From contig NC_064770.1 in assembly GCF_011397635.1 (NCBI RefSeq), positions 24,597,603 through 24,661,602 of the forward strand: a DNA stretch of 64,000 nucleotides. The letters are read 5' to 3'. The position numbers and the translations under genes are program-made. The notes under the pieces were generated by a model. The model was not told the origin of the DNA. It saw nothing but the letters and a program-made list of their open reading frames with translations, and did no database searches. Source of the stretch: Epinephelus fuscoguttatus (lineage: Eukaryota > Chordata > Actinopteri > Perciformes > Serranidae). Below are positions 25,094 through 37,384 of this stretch, piece after piece; the first letter of the stretch is position 1; the number at the start of each line of letters is the position of its first letter.

Positions 25094-27190
25094 TTGTACA
25101 TCATTTTTCAAGTTTATTAAATAGTAACCCCACCTAAATTAAGAATTCCAATGTTATTTCTATGGTCTAGGAAATTTTAATCAGTATTTGTGAAGTTCTC
25201 TCTCTCAAAGACAGAGACCAGGGAAGTCTCAAACAGACCATCATTATTATTATCATTTATTTATTTATTTTTTGTATAGCATTTTTCAAGCCTTTTAAAT
25301 AGTAACCCCGCCTAAATTAAGAATTCCAATGTTATCTCTATGGTCTAGGAAATTTTAATCAGTATTTGTGAAGTTCTCTCTCTCAAAGACAGAGACCAGG
25401 GAAGTCTCAAACAGACCATCATTATTATTATCATTTATTTATTTATTTTTTGTATAGCATTTTTCAAGCCTTTTAAATAGTAACCCCGCCTAAATTAAGA
25501 ATTCCAATGTTATCTCTATGGTCTAGGAAATTTTAATCGTACTTGTGAACAACTGACTCTCAAAGCCAGAAACCAGAGAAGTCTCAAACTTGTTGTCACA
25601 GAATATAAAATTCTGCTTTAATCTATTGTAGTATTCTCAGCTCTGAAACATACAATGCACCTATATACTCGTAACATCCCCTGGGTGCTCTCAGTTTCAT
25701 CTACAACAAATTTCCCAATACATTGTCTATGGAGGAGCTCCAGACTTCATACCTTATGACATCACAAATGTGAGATTTAGCACTCTAGCTTTTGGATCTG
25801 GAGGGGAGTTGTTCATGTTTACTAATGTTTTTGGACTGTCTTAGACCATAGGAATACATCATATGAATTTCAAAAACTGGTGATCCACTTCAACAGATTT
25901 AAAGAATAAACATTTAAAAAGTCCCCACCCATTTAAGTCCCCTACTCACCACATACAAAAATTAAGAACATGAGCGAATATGTTAAAGTGCGCTAAGCCC
26001 ATACATGACCAAATGGAGGTACAAGGTAAAATAAAATAATAATAAATTCATATATAAATAAGCTCATATGAAACAGGAAAAGGATATAAACCACATACAT
26101 AAACAGATAAGATGCAAACATGAGAGATGGTCTCATATAAAGCAGACAGAATGCAAAGGTCTAAGACTTTTGCTGTTATTTTAACATTATGTGAAGCATA
26201 TTGCCCTCAAAAAGCCTTTTTTAGTTGAACTAGAGCTGGAATAATATGAGAAAATTAATCACCAAAATTTTGATAATCAGTTTTTCACTTATCAAGTTAA
26301 CTATCACTGAGTACTTCACCTTGGGCTTTGAGGGATTGCAAATGGCATGTTTCAACATTCTTTGACATTTTATCAATAAACAGTGAATCCAAAATAGTTG
26401 CTAACATCATCAGCAATAGTGAAAATAATCATTAGTTGTAGCCATAATTCAATTTACCATAAATGAACTGGCACAGACAACACGGTGGTATGATTTCGTC
26501 ATAAGAGCGCTGTTAATTTTTTTCCCCTGTGGCCACCAAACGTTTATTTGGAGATTTAGGGCACACCTTCTCAAGTGCTTTGTGTAAATGCATTTCTGAA
26601 GTACCTGTACATTTTATTCTTCAACTCCACTACATTTCTGAGGGGAAATATTGTACTCTCTCCTTCACTGTATTTGACAGCCATAGTAACAAGCCACTCT
26701 GCAGATTTATTATTTTACACACAAAACACATGAGCATCTTATAATATATATAATGCATTATGATTTAGCTACAGTGAAATGGTTCTTAGCTAACCCAGCT
26801 GCAACATACTACAATACTATAACATTTAACAATACCACACTGACAGGGGCCAGTACATGAGTACTTTTATTTTGATTCTTTATGTACATTTAGCTGGTAT
26901 TGCCAGTTTTACTTAATACTTATTTCACAACTCGTCCTCTGCAGCTACTGCACTGGCTGCACAAGCAAAAACAAGGCTGCTTCAACCTAAATATAGGATG
27001 TGCAACACTGGATTAAAGGCAACTTTCAATCCTGCCAAGTCATGTTTGAGCCTTTGGGGCCCCCTACTGGTTGATAAATGGACCATCACCTCTATGTGCT
27101 AAAAATACCTGCTGCCTGAACAGCCTTTTTTAACCACCACACCACCCTCTCACTCCTGATACAGCACTAAAAACCCTCTGTGAATCCGGA
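24781..27190. other. mosmo-uqcrc2 intergenic region
   Basis: Apart from an AC microsatellite (24830-24856), an ATT run (about 25056-25094), the 178-bp tandem repeat and a degenerate MITE at 26228-26448, nothing coding is recognisable. The 5' end of mosmo points toward the 3' end of uqcrc2, so the two minus-strand genes are in tandem and this is the likely upstream control region of mosmo. Confidence 0.6.
25096..25600. repeat. 178-bp tandem repeat, about 2.8 copies
   Basis: The motif TAGTAACCCCNCCTAAATTA recurs at 25122, 25300 and 25478, giving an exact period of 178 bp. Copies one and two are nearly identical over their full length, including the pair CAAAGACAGAGACCAGGGAA. Copy three matches in its first half but is clearly diverged after AATTTTAATC. 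This pattern implies a recent unequal duplication next to an older unit. No family is recognised. Confidence 0.9.
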
Positions 27191-27196
27191 TTTATT
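27191..27196 (-). terminator. uqcrc2 poly(A) signal, candidate
   Basis: TTTATT on the plus strand reads AATAAA on the minus strand, 271 bases past the uqcrc2 stop codon. It is the first canonical hexamer I see downstream of the stop, giving a short 3' UTR of about 290 bases. Confidence 0.55.
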
Positions 27197-27466
27197 TCAA
27201 GATACAAATTCAAGTGACAACCCGTTGTTATTACTGTCTTTAATTTACATAGATATACAGTTAAATTGACAAAAAACAAAAGAGAAATTGCATCGTGATT
27301 CTCCGGCTTCTTGTTGGTGCTTACACTTACTGCGGGACAGACTACAAATGATTGGTGACATCAAATGAATTTTTGCAGGAGGCTGTGGCCTTGAGGTCCT
27401 CTCTCCTTTTTAAGCAGCCAGGCGCAACACGCCCGAGTTAAAATCAACCGTCCTCAAATATTATAT

Positions 27467-30400
27467 TCATACTTCGTCCACAAACGGCGTGTTCACCAGA
27501 TGTCCGCTTGCTGCCATGGTCTTCTTGCCATCCACAAATTTTTTCGCAGCCTGTAAAGAAAGGAACATGGGGAATTTTACTACTATTTACAACTTACATA
27601 AATTCTAGATACATTTCAACTCACTCTACTCCACTTACTGACATAAAAGAAATTTGATTAAAACACCTGCAGACTTAGATTATTAAGAGTTACATTACTT
27701 AACTACCCATTTCTGCATTTACATCCCAATTTCCTTTGCATTTATTTTTTCATTACTCATAAACAGCTTCATAAAAAGGTCACTACACACACACACAAAA
27801 CCAGGCTGCTCCAATTTACACAGTGAGCAGACATCGAGCAACATGAACTTTCACTGGACTCATGTTTCTGGCATTTTGTAGCCTGACATTGCCAGACCAA
27901 ATTCCAAATGCCAGTTAGTCATAGACCGAAATCCCTCTGGACGCAATTGGATAGACTTACAGTCAATCAGAGCAACATGACACGTGATAAAGGGCTGAGC
28001 GACAGACAAATGTAAACACACTACAGCGTGCAAATATGAGCTGTGATGGTGTAGCGTCAGTATGTCTGTGCAGCGTTTCCCATATAATAGAATCTGTGTG
28101 GCGGCAGCTGATGATCCACTGATTGATAGCGAGGTGCATGATTTCCATGGAAACACAGCTGGTTTTATCTATAGGTTGGACATACGATGGGCAACACTAA
28201 AACAAGAGCTCTAAGAAATACAGCTTTCTATTTTTATATGAATTATAACATTTAAATTTCCCTTTCACTGAGGTTGGCGTTGTGCTGCTCCGTCTGTGCC
28301 CAGAGTATGCTCTGTGCTCCGAGGGTGTGGTGCTCTGAATAACGAATTTGTATATGTATTCCAACAGTGTGCCTAATGAATGGTTTGGCTCCAAAACGCC
28401 ACAAATAATTGAATGTGCGAGACACCTTGCTGTGAACAAGTGTTGTCATTTTTGCCGTCAGAAGTCCAAAAATAAAACTTCAACAGAAAGTTTCACATCA
28501 GCAACAGCCATCTTGGGTGTTTTAAAAAAATGCCTCCACATTGCTCCTATTTACTAAGCTAGGTTTGGATAAACAGTTGCGACTGGTCTGATCTTGGCCA
28601 GGCTGGCTAGAAATCTGTCTGAACTGGAGATGGAACCAAAGACATCTGCCAGAACAACTGAAACATAAGCTCGCAGATCCATCTGGTTCCAAGACTAGGC
28701 AATCAGATGACTGCAAGTCCAATATTCACTCATCTTTTTAGTTCTGTTTTTGGTCTCCACTGACGCCTGAAACAAATAGCTGTCTCTTTAACTACTAAAT
28801 GTTCAGCAGCTACACTAAATGTAAAGGTTCAAAATTGACAGTTTCACCATCTTTACAGTGGAGACACTCACTTTGACCACATCGTCGTGGGTGACAGCGT
28901 CTATAGCCTGGAGAACAGCGTCAGGGAGCTGGTATGCTGCAGTGGTCAGAGCCTGCGCACCAATCTCCTCCATCAGGCCGTCAGAGCCCTCAATTGACAT
29001 CAAGTACTCTGATTTCACCTGGTTCCTACACAGGGAAGTCAAACACACACCAGGGTCAACAACATAATACTTTAGTACACAACCATTTCACCTCTGTGTC
29101 CCACTTTGCCCAGGACTCACTTTGCTCTGGTGACATCAGCCTCTGATACATTTCCCTCAGCCACACCCCTCACCTGAGTGACGGCAGCTTTGATCACCTA
29201 CACAGAGGACGGCAACAAGCAACACTTCAGTGAAATGCAGACTCTGGCATCTTTGCACATTTTAGATTTGTCTTGGAAGGAGTGAATTTGGCAGTCACCT
29301 CTCCTGCGGAGTCAGCTTGTGCGATGGTGTAGACGCCAAACAGGCCAGAGTCAGAGTATGAGGCATTGAAGGCTGTGGCCTGAAAGACAGCCAGAGGTCA
29401 TCTGACATTAGGGGACAAACTGTCCAAAAAATGCCATATAACTCTGCCTTTTCTTTTTTAAAACTTACATCAAAGGGCTGTGTGGTAGCTTTGGCAATAC
29501 CCTGGCTCAGTTTGCTGGTGATGTTGGAACCCCTCTTTACATGTGGCCCAGATCCCAAGATCCTTTGCAGCACGCTGAAGGCATTAGCCTCAGCACTACC
29601 TGTGACGCCGCCCTCGCTGGTAATCAGTGCGTGGACCAGATCGTCGTTATTCTGCACCCGCAGCTCACCTACACACAAAAAACAGCATCATGACAATAAC
29701 GCAGTGATGAATCTTACAGAGTTTAATGTCGCTTTCAAATCAAAAACTGTATAAAAAAAGTCAACGTAGCCTCAGAGTCTGAAAAGTGAATCAGATGAGG
29801 AAGTGACTTAAACCTGCAATGCATCTAACAGCCACTAGGAGGCTGGTTGTATGCAAAACTGTGCGAAAATTACCCTACTTTGCACTTGATTTATCACGTT
29901 AGTAAACATTTTCCTGATGAGTTTATGGTCTCAGTCACTAGTTTCAAGTCTTCTTCAAATATAGCATGATGTTCATTTTGTCAATTTTGGTCCTATTTAG
30001 AGTAACATAGTAAATAAAACAGGGTATGCCTTGTGACTGACAAGTGGCGACCTGTCAATTAGGACAGAGGAATAGCAATGCCAGCTCCACCCTCTCATCC
30101 AAATACTGTCACTTCTGGCTCAAAAAAGCCAAGATGGCGGTGATCAAAATGCTACATTCAAGGCTTCAAAACGTCAGTCCACAAACCAATGGGTGATGTC
30201 ATGGTGGCTACATCCACTTGTTATTGTACAGTCTATGATTTAAACATGAGTTTTACCTCCACGGTACACAGCCTTAGCCACAGGTGCTCCAGCCCCACTG
30301 CGGACGCTCAGGAGCCCCTCGCCCATCTGCCTCAGGACGGAGTGCTTTACACCTGAACGCATAAATCAGACAAAACTAACATTAACATACAACTGAGGTG

Positions 30401-33400
30401 GAGCACAGAGCACCTTCATGAACTGAAAAATACCGCACATTCCCAGGATAGAAACATCCACAAGAGCACGCTGAGTCATCATTCAGGCATGCTGACACTT
30501 GTAGCGTTCGCCTTATGACAAGTTCAAAAATCCACATCAGTATCACCGCTGGCTTACTGTATTGACACACACCTCTGTGCCCTTGGGCAGAGGCCAGAAG
30601 GACATTTGAGAGGAGTGTAAGCAAGCACGCATGCACGTATGCGCACACACACACACCCACACACACACACACAGAGTTTATTTACATTAACGAGACTACC
30701 ATGATTTCACAGTACACACTACTAAAATGCAGCCTTGATAAAAGAAGCCACGTCAGAGAGGAGAGCGGCTGTGACAAAACCACGCAGTCAGACTACACAG
30801 CATGAGCAGACACTCACCTAGTCCTACAAGAGCCATTCTGCCAGTGGTGAAATTGTCCTCAACATATGAGTGCAGCTACAAGGGGACGATAAGGAGGAGG
30901 AGACGTGTGTAAAAGCTACGCACAGACTAACGAAGAATGAAAGGTTATGTTAGGTAGATTTACATGTCTTGCTAACAAGGATCCGTACCTGTGTGGGGGT
31001 GATTCGACCGACCATGTAGTCAGGGCAGTACAGAGAGTTGGACAGGGCGTTTTTGTACGCTGCTTCGTGCAACTTCTCAATTACACCTGCAGGAGAAAAT
31101 AGGAAACATTAAATCTATAAAACTCTATTGAGGTCTCAGGTGATGAATGATTTTTGACACATCATTAGCATGTAAGAATAAATGAGATAAATATACAGTT
31201 AGCTCATCCAACAGAGAACCAACAGCCCATGATGTATCTACTTGCACCTTGAAGCCAAAAAGAAACTGCTGGTAAATTACTTGTCAGATAGACTTGTCAG
31301 ATAGATCCATTATTCTCCACCTGCAGTAGTGTGACAAACGTCTGAACTTAACATCTGTTCGCTTCCTTTTAACTCTACAGTATCGTTACCTTCACCTTTG
31401 ACTTAAGTGATCCTTTTCTTATCCTTACGTTAGTAACTTCAGATTTCAGTTATCTTTGTACATTTGCAAGTAGTATTTACTGTTTGTTTTGTATATAGTA
31501 TTTTTGATCATTTTCACAGCAAGATTAGCCAGTCAGCTAACCTAGCTAGCTACTAAAATGAAGAAATGCACCATCAGGTTTATGAAGAGGACAGTCAGCT
31601 TGATGAGGCCTTACTGCTGGCTTTTACAAGACGGTCTGCGTCAGTCACTTTAATATATTTGGCAGCTCTTCAAGCAGTGAGTATAAAAGAGAGCCATAGC
31701 GGCTAAATATTAGCTAAGCTAAAGAAACAGGCTAACTTTGGTGCGAAACTGAGAGACTAGCTAACGCCACTAACAGTTGCGTTACACACTGAGGAGATTA
31801 TGAAAATCTTCAAAAACAAAACAAACAGTGCATACCATTAACAATATGTACAAAGCTAACTGTGAAAAGTGAAGTTACGTTAGCTAACTAAAGGACGAAA
31901 AAGCACTGTGATCACTGAAGGTGGAGGCGAAAGTAACAACATTCCGTAGAGTTGACAGGGAGTAAACAGACAACACTTTTCAGTTAACCCTGTAACTTTG
32001 TCTGTCTCCACCCTTAGTGATTGCAGTGCTTTTTCATTCTTAAGTCTGCTAACGTTACTTCACTTTTCACAGTTAGCTTTGTTAGCACTGTTAAAAGTGT
32101 TACTGTTCATTATTGTATATAATGTATTTGAACATTTTTATAATCACATCAGTGTCTTAGACAACAATCAGTTAGCTAACGTTAGTCACTCAGTGTAGCA
32201 CCAACGTTTGTCTAATTTTCAGAGGTTAACTAACGTTAGTGCACTACAGCTCTGTTTTTAACTCTCTTAAGAGGTGCTAAAAATATATTATTGACTGACA
32301 TGAACTGTCTAAAGCACAGTAGAGCTGCCGCCCTCTTCATAATCTTGACAGTGCTTTTTCTTCTTTTTCGTAGCCAGCTAGGCTAGCTGACAGGCTAACC
32401 CTGCTAATTTAAGACTGAGGTGATTATTTAAATGTTCAAAACACTATATACAAACACAAACAGTAAACACTATTAATAATATGTATGAAGCTAACTGTAA
32501 AGTGACGTAGCGCCAACTAACTTAAGGACGCAAAAGTACTTTGATCGCTAACATCAGAGGTGAAGGTAATGTTGCTGCAGAGATGACAGAGGTAAACAAA
32601 CCTGACGTTCATGAAACGATACACGTCACAATACACTGTGTAAGTAAAAACGTCCTAGCAAGAGCAACTCAATATACTGTATAGCAGTGGTTTCTAACTG
32701 GTGGGTCATGGTCCAAAAGTGGGTCCCAGGTCCACTCTGAATGAACTGAAGTTTGAAAAAACACTTTATTTTAAGTACAGTGAATTTTTGGCACTGAGCT
32801 TTTCTTTTGAAGTGCCATTTCCTCCTGTAAAGTGAGCGACTAATGGACAGCTACTTGACAGAGACAGGAAACTAGCTTGATGACATGGCCAAATGCAAGT
32901 ATGACGCCGGATGTATTAAACTGTGTGGACCTTGAACTAATGACTAAGGAGAAATCTGGACCCTGTGGCTGAACCAGTTGGGAACCACTGCTGTATAGTA
33001 CACAAAGGCCAAAGTTCTGTGGCTGTTTATTTCCCACAATGAAAAAGCGGGTAGTTAGGAGCTGAACTGTTGTACCAACCTATCTGAGGACACTGCTGGG
33101 CCAGAGCCTTGTCGATCTTCACCCTGGACGTCAGGTCGCTTACCTCCCACGGCCGAAACTCCTGAGCTGCAGTCACGTTGACCAAATACTCAAACAATAA
33201 ATCTCTGCACACACACATACAGAAACATTAACACAAACTGAGGAGTAAGTAAAAACAAACATGACAGGCTTGACATAAGATGGCCGCACTTACAGGTTAT
33301 CTCTTAAGCACTCTGCGGAGTAGACCATTGTCTCTCTTGATGATGTCACACTGCAGGTAAAGACATGACAACACAGTTAGTTCAATGTGGTGGGCTATGG

Positions 33401-36169
33401 TTACACTGGTGTTTATTTATAGCCGGAAATGCATGGACTGTCAGTGTGTGCAATGTGCAGAGCGTATCCTCACTGACCTCAGGCTGCCCCCCAGTGCCTC
33501 CACTCCACGACAGATCTTGAAGGCAGACACTCCCTTAGTAGTCTACAAAACAAACATAAGTGTTTCAACAAGATCCTGCTGCATGCTGGCGATACAAGAA
33601 ATAGAAACAAACTGAAAGCCGACTGTCCGCCACAGTGAGCAGTTAAGAAAAGACAAAAATTACCAGGTTTGATGCCAGTCGTAGCACATGAGAGACGCCC
33701 TGGTTCTCCACGGTCTCATAGCGACTCCCGGCTTTCACGAACACACCAACACTGGACAGGGGGGAATAGTTCTCCAGCGATGCTATCACCAGACCGTTTG
33801 GAAGCTTGGACACCTGAAGCAGCCGAAAAAATGTTACCGCAAACTTGCAACCACATATTCAAGTATGTATTTTATACTTCAACTGTAGACTGCAACAGTT
33901 TTTCACATGTAGACCAGAGCAGCACCCACCTGGACATTTTGGGGAGGGAGAGGTGCAGCTGACGAACGTGCACGGCCCGAGAGGGGTTCAGTCAGAGCTT
34001 CACTCCTCCTGGCAGCGGCATAGCAACGTTTCTGTGGGAAGCAGTGACACCATATTGAAGATGAGTGACTTCTTAAGCAGCTGCTTAACTTTTTCCCTGA
34101 GAGCATCCTCTTTGGTTGAACTTCTTCTACTCTCCTTGACTAAAGCTAAAAGTGTTTCTGTTTGACTGTAGTACAGCTTCAAGTAGTGTGAACAGTAAGG
34201 TCAACTGGAGAAGGATACTTTCCTCCACTTGCTCAAGTGATAGTGCTCCACAAAAGCAGGCTGACATTAGATCGGAAAAAACTTCACCCAGAGTAACATG
34301 ACCTCTAATGTCTCATTGTAGCAGTTGTCACGTACCTCACGCCGCTATAAGCACGAGTGCTTGAGAGACACCTATATCCTTGCCATAATTCAGAGGGGTC
34401 AACAGAGGACCAACAGGAAATGTTTGCATTAAAGGAGCAATGTGGACGACATCTAGCAGTGAGAATTGCCGACTGCAACCAGCTAAAACTTCTCCCATGT
34501 GCAAAGCCTGAGCTCCCAGTTAGGATTCCTCCAGTGCTCATTGTTCAGAGATTTCTACCGGGAGCTGAATTATCTGCAGAGGTCTGCTCCTCTCCAAAAC
34601 AAACAGACCGGGTGATTAAAATTGGTAAAAATGCTGAATAAAGCAGTTTCACATTACAAATCGCCTTTTTCTCTCTGATAACTAAAAATCCAGACATTCA
34701 GAGGGTTTTAACCAGGAGCCAAATTATCCACAAAGGTCTCTTCTTCTCCAAAACAAACGGACCAGCTGATTTAAACCAGTAAAAACACTGACAAGCAGTT
34801 CCACGGTAAAAATCAGTCTTTTTACAACCCTGTTTGCCAAATCGCATGCGGGGCTGCTAATTACGGTTGCTGACATTGAAACGTGAATGGCCCGATCGAG
34901 AGGCAGTGTTCGGTTTGTCCATTCCAGGCTACTGTAGAAACATGGCAGCGCAACATGTTGGACTCTGGGTGAGGAGCTGCTCCTTTTGCGTTTATAAACG
35001 GCTCACTCTAAGGTAATGAAAACACGACTATTCTTATTTTCAGGTGATTTTACACTAAAGAAAACTCACTTATTAAATTATAGTCTATATCTGCCAGTAT
35101 ATTCCCCTAAATCCTACACACTAAACCTTTAATATATGTTTATTTTGCTGCTCAAATCTGGTTTATATGATGATTCCTTTGTGTTTTTTCTTCTAAATTA
35201 CTGGACAATTTTACCTTTTATGGTCTCTACAAGTTATTCAGAATTAATCAAGGAAAATCATTCAACAATTGACCTGGTGATAACCCACACAGACGAGGTA
35301 ACTCTAATTTAGACAAGGAGTCTTGAGCCAAAAATCAAGGTCTGTGATGTAATGCTACCACTATCTATAAGCTGTATTGTCATATAACTCATCAACTACG
35401 ATTTAATTATTGAGTTATTAACATTTTGTCAGCAAAAAGTCAAAAGCACTGGCACAAGTGATGACTTAAAACCCTGCCAATTACTTGTAAATAACTCAAC
35501 AGACAATTAATTTGATTTTTTTTTTCATCAACCAAAAGAATAATGACGTGTATGCACTACATGACCATCTCCATCTATGGCATGCCAGACACTGACAGCC
35601 TGTCAAGTTGGGTGCGTCAGTGTAGGCTGTCCTAAAGTGACCCGTGCAACTTCTGTACACTAAAGCCACACATACATGTCTCCTGTAAACAAAGCTTGGA
35701 GCAACTGACAGTAAACTACATGGATGTCATGAGACTATGACCAAATATGGGGTGTTGTTTCCTTCCAGACACCTCGATCAAAATAATTAAGACAGGCTAG
35801 TTTGGAGATGACCTTCAGGTTGCATCCAGCTGAACCACAAGAAGCTACAACAAGCGACAAAGCTAAACCCAACCAACAGACTGTTACACTACAAAAATAC
35901 TTCGCATTACACTTGAAAATAAGTAATTCATGTGAGCGACTCATGGACCGTGCAGGCAAAAGCTTTACGTTAGATAAGCCTGCATTAGCTAGCCACCTAG
36001 CAAGCTAACTAGCCAGCTAGGCTAACTGGAGCTAACTGCGGCGGCTCTTTACAAACAGACCGAGGACCGTTACGAGCAGAGTTTAGCTCCTGCCGGTGAC
36101 ACAGCTCAGATACAACCGAGAAAACACGGGACTCACGGGGATATTGTTCAGAGACCGGATTCCTCTCAT
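27467..36169 (-). CDS. uqcrc2: uqcrc2, cytochrome b-c1 complex subunit 2, mitochondrial
   Basis: UQCRC2 is core protein 2 of respiratory complex III in the inner mitochondrial membrane (matrix side) and belongs to the M16 processing-peptidase family. Fourteen coding exons join in frame to 459 aa (human 453): 36137-36169, 33930-34031, 33664-33813, 33478-33542, 33294-33350, 33080-33204, 30989-31086, 30818-30875, 30257-30352, 29469-29668, 29299-29379, 29121-29197, 28872-29025, 27467-27550. Residues 1-45 are basic, Ala/Ser-rich and acid-poor, as for a mitochondrial presequence ([11 protein letters not shown], then [10 protein letters not shown]). The peptidase fold starts at [16 protein letters not shown] (48-63). 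The M16 zinc site HxxEH is replaced by HVLRL (87-91), as in known core 2 proteins, so it should not bind zinc. Conserved blocks include [20 protein letters not shown] and the C-terminus NTPFVDEV. All introns are GT-AG; the donor of exon 6 (GTTGGT) is weak. Confidence 0.97.
30090..30238 (+). mobile_element. fragment of a teleost repeat ending TACAGTCTATGA (uqcrc2 intron 9)
   Basis: The stretch with CACTTCTGGCTC, AAGATGGCGG, TCCACAAACCAATGGGTGAT and the end TACAGTCTATGA matches, in order, the 3' part of the longer copy at 60348-60793. It sits in the intron between coding exons 9 and 10 of uqcrc2. It is a truncated copy and encodes nothing. Confidence 0.7.
30642..30674. repeat. (CA)n microsatellite
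   Basis: A CA run with one CCC interruption lies in uqcrc2 intron 8. Confidence 0.9.
31380..32605. repeat. cluster of alternating inverted repeat copies in uqcrc2 intron 6
   Basis: A module with AAAGCTAACTGTGAAAAGTG and GAAAAAGCACTG appears forward at about 31780-31975, inverted at about 31975-32160, and again forward and diverged at about 32410-32605. A partial inverted copy lies at 31380-31560. A second inverted pair (TATGAAGAGGACAGTC near 31582 and GCCCTCTTCATAA near 32330) flanks the first. The whole behaves as two facing copies of a larger palindromic element. TAGC/GCTA-rich words recur throughout. No coding potential. Confidence 0.7.
32685..32990. mobile_element. hAT MITE with perfect 8-bp target duplication
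   Basis: Inverted ends CAGTGGTTTCTAACTGG (32685-32701) and CCAGTTGGGAACCACTG (32974-32990) enclose 306 bp. The flanks are identical, CTGTATAG at 32677-32684 and 32991-32998, with a central TA as expected for Buster-type hAT insertion. It lies in uqcrc2 intron 6, only about 90 bases from the exon 6 donor. No transposase is encoded. Confidence 0.92.
34385..35132. mobile_element. non-autonomous repeat with an internally duplicated module (uqcrc2 intron 1)
   Basis: A module containing GGAGC(C/T)(A/G)AATTAT, CTCTCCAAAACAAAC and GTAAAAA(C/T)(A/G)CTGAA occurs twice in succession. It is followed by AAACATGGC(A/G)G(C/T)GCAACATG, CTTATTTTCAGGTGATT and a terminal CTAAATCCTACACACTAAAC with TTTAA. The same order is found at about 7430-8160. 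The end is the complement of the teleost MITE terminus TTAAAGGTCCAGTGTG, of which a solo piece lies at 47799-47834. The TTAA end suggests piggyBac-type mobility, which is inference. Confidence 0.7.
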
Positions 36170-36230
36170 GACTCCAGGCTCTCTCCTTCAGCCGGTACAG
36201 AAAGACAGATATGGCGGTGGGCTGACGTAT

Positions 36231-36249
36231 TACCCACAATCCACTGCGC
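36231..36249. promoter_or_regulatory. ZNF143/Staf-like site in the uqcrc2 promoter
   Basis: TACCCACAATCCACTGCGC, about 60 bases upstream of the uqcrc2 start codon, closely follows the vertebrate ZNF143/Staf consensus (YWCCCAYAATGCAYYGCG). I count one departure, C for G after AAT. A CRE half site (TGACGTA, 36223-36229) adjoins it. Such sites are typical of CpG promoters of nuclear genes for mitochondrial proteins. Motif match only; occupancy is not shown. Confidence 0.5.
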
Positions 36250-36367
36250 CATGTAGCAGATCAAAGATGATATAGAACGTCAAGATAATGCCCCTCCGTC
36301 TGTTACTGTTCTACAGTCTGTTACAAACTCTTTGGTTAATGGAAGATTATTATCTATATAATTAAAA

Positions 36368-36845
36368 TTAAAGAAATACAGATGGACATGTTTTATAAAA
36401 ATCCTTATTTTTATACAGTCTATGATAAAAATATGTATTTTTGTGTTACAGGTTAAAAAAATGTTAAAAGGGCCCATTTGCACATTGGCAAAGATTCTAA
36501 TTTAATTGTAAATATTGAGAAACCTTTCATTGCAAAAGAGGTTTTGAAGAAGTTTTTTTTTTTTTTTTAATCATTTTATTTAAATGAAAGTAGCTTGTCT
36601 TTGACCATTTTGCACCAGAAAAGCATCGTACAGAGTGCTAGATGGTTAAAGACAACCTACTTTCATTTAAAATAAAATTCTTTAAAAAATGAACTTCTTG
36701 AAAAAGTCTTTGGCAATAAATGGTTTCTCAATATTGTTATTTAAATGTAATCTTTCCCAATGTGCATATTGGCCCTTTTTTTTTTAACCTTTTCTGAACA
36801 CAAATATATTTATCTTTATGAAACATGTCCATCATCTTTCTTTAG
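36368..36845. repeat. large palindrome upstream of uqcrc2
   Basis: The left arm (36368-36609), with AAAGAAATACAGATGGACAT, GGCCCATTTGCACATTGG and ATGAAAGTAG, is mirrored by the right arm (36640-36845) with CTACTTTCAT, CCAATGTGCATATTGGCCC and ACATGTCCATC. About 30 bases separate the arms. The arms differ by small indels and by T-run length. This is a foldback repeat starting some 200 bp beyond the uqcrc2 start codon, close to its promoter. Confidence 0.8.
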
Positions 36846-37384
36846 CTGGTTTCCAGTGATAAGAACCATGATAGCGACTGACCTCTACATGCTATATCTC
36901 TACTTAAGAGGTACATTATGAAATACTGAGTCACATTATAAATAGTCAAATTTAGACTTTTTACTTGAAATCTAATTTACTGACCAAAAAAAGGTACTAA
37001 TCCCGAAATTTTAAGTAAAAATGTTGACTTTCTGAGATTAAACATGCACCTTAAAGATACACTGTGGAGATTTCATTGCCTGATTCCAGACCTTTGAATC
37101 TGCCCACGCCACAAAGTTCAAGTTAAATGATTCATTTGGCATGATCCGACACGAAATAGTGGTTTCTTGGTTAACATAAAAAATGACCAACGAGCACCGC
37201 TGTGACTCGATTAGCTGGTCAACACCACGGCCCAGACTAACACTGTTGTCAAGCTGTGCACCGAGCCAATGAGGTATAATAACAGGAACAGTGAGCGCTA
37301 TGGACAAGATAGACACTGTGATCAAGGCTGTTCTAATGTTCTTAATGTCGCCGACATCGTTTTACTTTGCTTCAATCCACTCTT

